A DNA stretch of 64,000 nt from Berberis thunbergii (lineage: Eukaryota > Streptophyta > Magnoliopsida > Ranunculales > Berberidaceae): assembly GCA_003290165.1 (NCBI GenBank), contig QNQO01000558.1, forward strand, positions 310,001 through 374,000. The letters run 5' to 3'. Positions 57,337 through 64,000 of the stretch are shown in pieces. Both the position numbers and the translations under genes were made by a program. The notes under the pieces were generated by a model that did not search any database, was not told where the DNA came from, and saw only the letters and a program-made list of their open reading frames with translations. The first letter of the stretch is position 1; the number at the start of each line of letters is the position of its first letter.

Positions 57337-58859
57337 CTTCCTTTTAAGTTAAATTGCAAATTTCTATAGATATCATGATGACATCATCGTCTTCCCCACA
57401 CATAAATTTATTTTATCTCTTTCCCAACTCATCACCACAACTCTTTCTTTCCATCTCTTTTTCGTCCTCTACTTCCTGAACTCTTTATAGTTTTGTGTCA
57501 CTTATTGATTCTTGATTGACGATTTTTTTTATTTTTCTTAATGAGTAAACTAAATTGATATATCACTACATTTTAGGCTAAATTAATGTATCACTCTACA
57601 TCCACCATTTGATTTTGTGATCAATGGTAGGAATAAAAGTCTCATGAACATGAGAATCGCATGCCTTAGGAGACCAAGGAGTGGGATTCCTATATCCATG
57701 GAACTTTCATTCTCACCATTGATCACAAAATCAAATGGTGGATGTGGAGTTTAGCCTAAAATGTAGGGGTCCCCTCATGAATTCCCATGGCATATGATTC
57801 CATGTAACCAAACATACTTTCATTCCTACCATTAATCACAAAATCAAATGGTGAATGTGAAATGATACCTCAAATTAGCCTAAAATATAAAAGTTCCCTC
57901 ATAAATTCTCATGGCATAGAATTCCATGCAACCAAACACACCCTCATATACTTTTGTTTGATTTATAGAGGACAAAACATCGTTTTTTTTCAAGTTATAT
58001 CATGTTTAAGACGTACTCATAAAATATAATTTTTTCAAGAAATATTTTTTTAAGTTGAAAAATGCTTTGGAACCTAAATTAGTGGTCCAACAGTCGCATG
58101 GTTTCAACAAAATCCTTTTATGGGTAAATTTGTTGATACTCAGACCAAATAGTTGATTTAGTGCAGTCTATTCGAAAAGAAGGTTAAAAAAAATCCATAT
58201 TTAGTTTCCACAATATGATGTCCAAGTTATCTCATGTTTAAGACATACTAAAAAATATCAAGCCTTTAAAAAATAAAACATTTATAGAAGACAAAACATC
58301 GCTCTTTTTTTTTTTGATCACCACATTCATGATGGCATAAATAAATACCTGATAAAAGTCCTTTAAAATTTATGGAACTCCTTAAAGAAAAAGTATGATC
58401 ATCAGAGGACGGTTATACTCCAAATTGCTCAGAGTCAATTGTTAAACTTGAGAAACCAAGACTTTTACGACTGTGTCATGCAATTATGCAATGTTTAACC
58501 ATAGCTCAAATATCTAAAAGAAAAGGAAAGAAAGAAAAATGAAAATAATAATAATAATAAGTGTTTGTAATTTGTAGTAGTTTTAGCTCATCCAGTTTAG
58601 TGTTTTATTTTATTTTTATTTTAAATAATTGTTGCAGTCATGATTTTTCAGGAAAGTATATAAATTAAACTACTAAGAGGGACCAAACCATTTTCAAAAC
58701 TAGCTCACGATTGGTTTTCATCCACTAAGGGCTTTGTACAAATTCAGTGCCTACAAAAAACATGAAATTCCTTGAGTGTCCGCTAGAGTTTTAAGACTCA
58801 CCAACGCATCAACTTCATCAAAACCCATCAACAAAGTGAAGAAGTTTCAAACTCGAAGA
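57337..58859. other. No gene; contains Tourist-like inverted repeats
   Basis: AT-rich, no gene. A repeat-rich patch at 57,590-57,960 is annotated separately. Confidence 0.4.
57590..57960. repeat. Tourist-like (PIF/Harbinger) MITE region
   Basis: The right end, read on the minus strand, is GAGGGTGTGTTTGGTTGCAT, a typical Tourist terminus. Inside, CACCATTTGATTTTGTGATC (57,603) is repeated inverted at about 57,713 and 57,829. Probably two overlapping or nested copies. A similar GGGTGTGTTTGGTTG terminus is at 34,696. Confidence 0.55.
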
Positions 58860-59389
58860 ACAAAAAGTACTTGAGATGATCTTTCTCTTTAAAGTAGAAA
58901 AAAAAAAAAATACTTGAGAACACCTAACAGGCAGCACTGTTTCAGAGTTCACAATTTGAATTGAAGTAGCAGGTAATGAGTTGCTTCCTTTTTGTTTTGT
59001 CAGCTTCATGGTGATCTTTCTCTTCAAAAGCTTTCCCTTCTTTGACATTTTCCTTATCAGCTACCTAAGTAGATGATAATCCGTTTTATCTTGACAATAT
59101 CCCTTCAGGGCTTCTGCGTTTACACTCTATATGTCGTTGAAGTGTTTACAGTGTGGATGATACTGCCAACAAGCCATAAAACAACAGGCAAAAAAGCAAC
59201 ATTTCTATGCTACAACAAGCGTATGGTTCAGTTGAAGAATATTTTCAAGTGGATTTTGTTTAAGGTTGGTTGCTTGAAATAGTTTCCTCAAAAAAGAAAC
59301 TACAAAGGTCACAAGGTTAAGCAGCCTTTTAAGTTCATAGGCAAGTAAGTACTTCAAATTTTCTGACCAGAAAGATTACCAATATCAGC

Positions 59390-60695
59390 TCAAGGGTGCT
59401 CCTTGTAAAGATTATCCAATATCTGCTTAAGAGGAGCTCCTTGATACTGGAAATAGTTTCCTTTAACCTGGAACAAGAAGATTTATAAAAAATTATAATT
59501 TTCCAACAATTGATTTAAGAAGTAAAATTGTAATTGAAAAGTTAAAGGAACTTACTAGACCTAAAACTGCATAAGTGAAAAATGTGGGACAAAATTTTTC
59601 TACTTTTCTTCTATCAGCTCATCGGTCAAGATGTTCGCGTTGTTGAAAATCGCCCACTCATTATAGTGTACAAATAGGCATCTTGTATATCAAAGGAGGC
59701 CATACAAATCATCTTTAAATTTCATGTTTGTTTTCCCATTGAAGTCCACAATATACTGGCTATCTTCAAAAAATTTGAATAAATCATCGGCCAAACCATC
59801 ATCTGATGCCAATTTTCCCTGCCAAGTTGGATCCTGAGACGAAGAATATCTCTGCATATAATATGCTGCAGCCCAGTGGTAATTCCCCAACGATAAAGTT
59901 GCTTCAATTACAAACTTCCTTGAACTTCCTCGTTTCCATAAACAAGGAAAGAGTTTCAACTGACATACATCCCTAAAAAAGTCAAGACAAGTATGTTAAA
60001 TACTAATAAGTAAGATTAATTAAAGGCTATCAAACACGAACCTACCACACTTCAGAACTAGAATCTAATTCAGTCAAGAATATTTTCACAGAGGGGGACA
60101 GTGTCTTGCCAAACTTTGTGGTAATGTAGTTTAGCACTTTAGCCAAACGTTGAAGGTTATTCTCCGGCTTTTCTGAAACAATCCAACTATTATTACTTAT
60201 AGAAATGCATAAAAATAAATAATGCAAGAGTCTGTGGTTGAGTATTTACCGGTCTCCTTTGTGTGCCAAATGTCCATTAGTTTGGGCACTTGAATATTGT
60301 CATCTTGAAAGATGATGCTTTTGGCCGAATATTCTTTCCATAGACTAAAACCCTTTGCTCGCAACCAGAAAAACGCGTTTACCAGTTCACGCACGATATT
60401 TTGCATTTGTGGAGTGAAATGGTAAAGGTAAGCATTTGAATCCTGTTCAAAGACTTCATCAACTTTAAGATCATCAAGTGTACACTTGAAGAAGTCAAAG
60501 ACAACTAGATTGTCTCCGGTGTCAGCGTCAAGGACTTTTGCAACATATGGATGAGTGCGGCCAAATTTGCGTAGATTCTTTGTGTTATCCAAATAGACTT
60601 CTAATACAGATACATCTCTGTTTAATGACTTATAGTTTTCACAAATGTGTTTCCCAAATTTTACTACTGTAACAGTTTTGAACCGGGTACTTCCA
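59390..60695 (-). pseudogene. IRE1-like kinase/KEN RNase-family protein, broken
   Basis: Four minus-strand exons with good splice sites. Exon a (60,695-60,250) reads GSTRFKTVTVVKFGKHICEN, then RKFGRTHPYVAKVLDADTG, then FTPQMQNIVRELVNAFFWLR, a kinase-like domain without visible catalytic HRD or DFG motifs. Exon b (60,172-60,046) reads RLAKVLNYITTKFGKTLSPS. Exon c (59,972-59,561) reads ATLSLGNYHWAAAYYMQRYS and FKDDLYGLL. Exon d (59,467-59,390) reads VKGNYFQYQGAPLKQILDNL and a TGA stop. The DDLYGLL...LFVHYNEW segment resembles the KEN RNase domain of IRE1/RNase L. It is broken by TGA near 59,690 and a one-base shift near 59,610. The 5' part is missing. This is a plant family of IRE1-derived proteins of unclear role; dead here. 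Confidence 0.65.
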
Positions 60696-60719
60696 CTATA
60701 ACAAATGGCGGTCTTGGGA

Positions 60720-61013
60720 AAAGATGAACAGGAGTTTGGTATACCAATCTATATTTGAGTTTTCTAATGGTCATTTCCAATGGTTTAGTGAGATGGTTAC
60801 AAAAAGATTTTATTGGTGGAGAATGGGATTGAGACCAAGGGGATTAAAAAGAGAAAGTTTACTGCACACTTTGGTCAAGGGATTGACGATTTCGCACACC
60901 TGGCCTGCATTCTTTCTTTCCAAGATGAAGAGGAGCTCTCTAAAGTCGACAACGGCCAAGATTCAAAGAGAGTATCTAGCAATGAGCAAAGGAAAACACA
61001 GCACAAAAATTAA
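60720..61013 (+). other. Unrecognised plus-strand coding-like stretch
   Basis: VENGIETKGIKKRKFTAHFG, then DFAHLACILSFQDEEELSKV is open for 66 codons and looks protein-like, opposite in strand to the IRE1-like pseudogene 25 bp away. Stops lie just upstream. Family unknown to me. Confidence 0.3.
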
Positions 61014-62032
61014 TTAGTATGCAATATCATTAAAAGGGAAGCAAAAAATGCTCTGAATTAAACTATGAACTGATAAATACGAGCTAATGCATACCAATGA
61101 AGAAGTTGAATTATAAGTCCTTATAAGACTATGAAGACAACCTGTATACAAAAGGTTCTACTTTTTCTTTTTCTTTTTTCATTTTTTTTATTACATGCAA
61201 AAAAAAAAAAGGTATATCCAACACTAATGTCCTTCCACAATATTTATATACCATATATAAAACACATCCATCTGACAACTTCAAGTCATGCAATTGACAA
61301 TACATATCAAGCATAACAACTAAATAATTATGAAATTGATCATTGTTATGGCTTAAAGGTTTATCAATCATCATCATTTTCAACTAAATTACTCATTCAA
61401 AAGGACGCTGCCTAAACAAAAATATGGCTTCCACAGTAACATGCCATAGAACATATATCAGGACACGTTCATATTTCAGAATATTAACTATCTATTAGTG
61501 GGTAAGAGAGTGATAATTTATTACCTGCTTATAACTTACTTCTCAAAATACTTTGATTGGGAGAGTGTTTAGATTAACTAAAAAATAACCATTTTCTTTG
61601 TGAAAGAGACTCAAACTTATTAAGGATAGAATAAAATTGATACATTCATAGAAAATCTAGGAAGTAGATAGGGCTTAATTGGAAGTTCAAAATACTAAAC
61701 CCTAAAAAAATCTAGCATAGCAATTAAATCATCATTACAAAGCCCCAAAACCCTACGTACTACAAAACAAGACCCATGTCTTCAATATCACTCCCATTTT
61801 CTTATGTTGTACTTTGAAGGAAACTTTTATTAATACAAGTGATTCTTTGACCTTTCCTACAGTTATAGCCCAATAAAGATTTCAGTAACTGTTGAGTCAG
61901 ATTCCCACACTATCTTCTTATGCACAGTACAGACCTTAGATTTCATAACTATGATATTCACTTGAATTAGAAGAATTGAAACCCAGCTGTCTAAAAATAC
62001 TAAATACTAAAGCATATCACACAAACAATTTA
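61014..62032. other. No gene seen
   Basis: AT-rich, no supported feature. Confidence 0.45.
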
Positions 62033-63362
62033 GGGTTTTTTAAACATGCCCCCTAGTCGCTAATCAATATTGGAGATACCCACGTAAACTAATTGAAATT
62101 AGACTTACCCCACTTATACAGACGAAAACTCCACCAGAACTGTTTTACCTGAGCAATAATGCCCCTTGATGTAAATGGACAAAAATGTGTGCAAACACAT
62201 GACCCTAACACCATCGTAATTTAAAATAGACATCCCCCCTTCATTATGCAATTGGTAACTTACCCTCCTAATTACATCAACATATTGTTATACCCCTTAC
62301 TGGTAATGATAAATGAGACATGCCTCGTTAACAAAACCAGACAGTCACGGCGAATAAGATAAATGTCCTCACCATGAAAAAAATAAAGAAAGGTTAGTAA
62401 TAAGTAATAACTTATGAAACTGAAACATGGTAACAATCTCATGAAACTAGTAACTTCATTGTGCTGGAATACCTTAAAAAAAGCTTCAATCTTACAAGTT
62501 CAGATTTGGATGTTCCTCAAATACTTTTGGATATCAATTGTAGTTTCCTCTTTGAAATGGACGCTCTCAAATTCAGTTTATGCACGTAAGGTAGAAGTCC
62601 CAACGGCTAGTTATTAGGAACACAATTCAATTTAAGGGCTGAAATCTACACTTAAATCTCCCCCTTTTCCAATTGAAGCCCCAAAGGTTGGTTGTGGGTT
62701 AGACCAAAACCCTTGGATCAAAATAGCCAGATTAGGACATGCAAACATAGTGAGGTGTTGGAATCACGAGTTTTGCAGATACTTTTTTGGTCCATTTCAA
62801 TCAAGGGATATTATGGTAAATAGAGTTATTTATGCGGTGATTTAGTGTAAATCGAGGGTAGACCGATCCGAACTAGGTATTTAGTAGTCGAATTTAGCTC
62901 TCACCGAATAATCGGTGAGTCACCAAAAAACGGTGATAAATCGGGATTGTTCGATTGGATGGTGGTTGTCGACCTGTGGGTGGTGATGGTTGTTGCTCTA
63001 TAATGTGTGATGTTTTGGACATGATTACATAATTTGCTCTATGATATGACTTTTGTTGCTCTACAATACTTGTCTTATTAATCTTTATTGTCAAAATATG
63101 TTATTTATTATAATTTACATTAGTGAGGGTCTCAAATGTATACTTTGAAAAAATAGACCGATTAGTCCCTGATTGATCTACCTAATCTTAAATCGGTTCT
63201 GGACCACGAAGGATCCGTTATCCGCATTTACTATATAGATAGTAAAGTAAAACAACTTTGACGGGGTTTTCGTCCATTTAGGGGGTGAGCCAATTCAAAT
63301 TAGTTTAGGGGTATCTAAAATATCGATTAGCGAATAGGGGGATGTCTAAAAGTAAAAACCCC
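62033..63362. mobile_element. Long-TIR element H
   Basis: GGGTTTTTTAAACATGCCCC at the left faces, read in reverse from the right, GGGGTTTTTACTTTTAGACA. The arms share CGCTAATCRATATTKKAGATACCC and GACGAAAAC blocks for at least 120 bp. No transposase or gene in the 1.1-kb core. Probably a non-autonomous Mutator-type element. Confidence 0.65.
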
Positions 63363-63421
63363 TATTCTTATCGTACCTATTTGGAATTAAATAGAGAATG
63401 AACTCCCATTTAGTGGTAATT

Positions 63422-63565
63422 AGGGGTGGGCACGGGACGGGATGGGACGAGATATATCCATCCCTATCCCATCCCGTTCATATGGGATCGGGACGGGATG
63501 AGATAAACCCCATCCCGACCTCGTCACATCCCAAACGGGTTCGGGACGGGACGGGATCAGTGTGT
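63422..63565. repeat. GGGACGGGATGGGA-rich hAT-like fragment
   Basis: AGGGGTGGGCACGGGACGGG begins a stretch of repeated CGGGACGGGA and inverted TCCCATCCCG steps, the usual end of certain plant non-autonomous hAT-like elements. The other end is not seen. Confidence 0.5.
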
Positions 63566-64000
63566 TTCAAATTGACCATGCAATTTCAATAACTAAAATA
63601 GATCTTCAGCAAATTGCATGTTCACACATAACCATGCTGAAAATGAAATAATAAACCAAAATGCAATCAACTAAACATAATGTAACCTATGCCATAATAA
63701 GCACATGAAGCTGTCATTGGAATTTCTCACAGAGTTTAATTTTCATGCATATCTATCATTGCAAATGAGATGATACTAGGAACCCATTAAATTGTATTAT
63801 AGGTTGAGTATCCAAAGTTTTCAATGAAATCGAATGTACCCTAGTTAAATACAATTAAAAAAATTGGTATTCAAATATGAGTTGATAGCCTAACGACATT
63901 GAGAATTTTAAATGCTAAAATGTTATATGTATCAGGGAATTTGTATGGCCATCCAAATATTGCAATCCTAAAATAAATAAATAAATAATAAATATTAAAT

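Noticed and set aside
55793..57345. 9-bp target duplication for element G
   Set aside because: TTCATTTAA and CTTCCTTTT do not match well enough.
1..64000. CRISPR array, bacterial operon or phage features
   Set aside because: No spaced identical short repeats. Gene style, introns and transposons are all plant nuclear.
1..64000. Endogenous pararetrovirus sequence
   Set aside because: All reverse transcriptases seen sit with integrase and LTRs, or with LINE endonuclease; no movement-protein or coat-type region was recognised.

Overview
This window looks like nuclear DNA from a flowering plant, probably a eudicot. It is AT-rich, has intron/exon-style gene pieces, and carries typical plant repeats: Ty3/gypsy elements of the Tekay-like and Tat-like lineages, an Athila-like large retrotransposon derivative, RTE-type LINEs, a tRNA-derived SINE, CACTA, hAT and Mutator-type DNA elements. 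I found no intact protein-coding gene. Every recognisable coding stretch is a truncated, frameshifted or stop-containing copy. All calls come from reading the sequence and from remembered family motifs; no database search was run.

Layout: (1) 0-11.3 kb is an old gene graveyard, all on the minus strand: the coiled-coil N-terminus of a CNL resistance protein (1.4-1.9 kb), a PPR protein of the E type (5.0-7.0 kb) and the 3' end of a TPR protein (9.6-10.0 kb), with a SINE at 0.7 kb. (2) 11.9-31.4 kb is a Tat-type gypsy element (+) split by a deep nest of insertions. A hAT-like element (12,379-27,733) is broken by an Athila-like LARD (13,597-27,311, 5-bp target duplication ATACT). One LTR of the LARD is broken by a chromodomain gypsy element (17,786-25,936, target duplication AAGAC). 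The 5' LTR of that element is broken by a 432-bp hAT MITE (23,169-23,600, target duplication AATATAAC). A separate insertion (28,019-29,127) also splits the Tat RT. (3) 31.5-40.4 kb holds two further Tat-family starts (LTR end, primer binding site and leader at 31.5 and 40.0 kb). Between them is a CACTA element (32,186-38,694) that has no visible transposase. It carries spliced fragments of at least three host gene families in one orientation: a cytokinin-type response regulator, a GH9 endoglucanase and the chloroplast-envelope TPR protein OEP61/TPR7. (4) 40.4-47.3 kb holds unrecognised exon-like pieces and a second SINE with a 15-bp target duplication. (5) 47.5-57.3 kb is a degenerate two-copy segmental duplication of the same nest: an RTE LINE inside a long-TIR element, followed by a second long-TIR element that has captured an L1-type LINE fragment. 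(6) 57.3-64 kb contains a pseudogene of the IRE1-like kinase/KEN RNase family (minus, 59.4-60.7 kb) and another long-TIR element (62.0-63.4 kb).

The two most interesting systems are the multi-gene transduplicating CACTA element and the readable insertion history of the 12-31 kb nest. In the nest, target duplications, primer sites and deletion scars can still be read at several levels.
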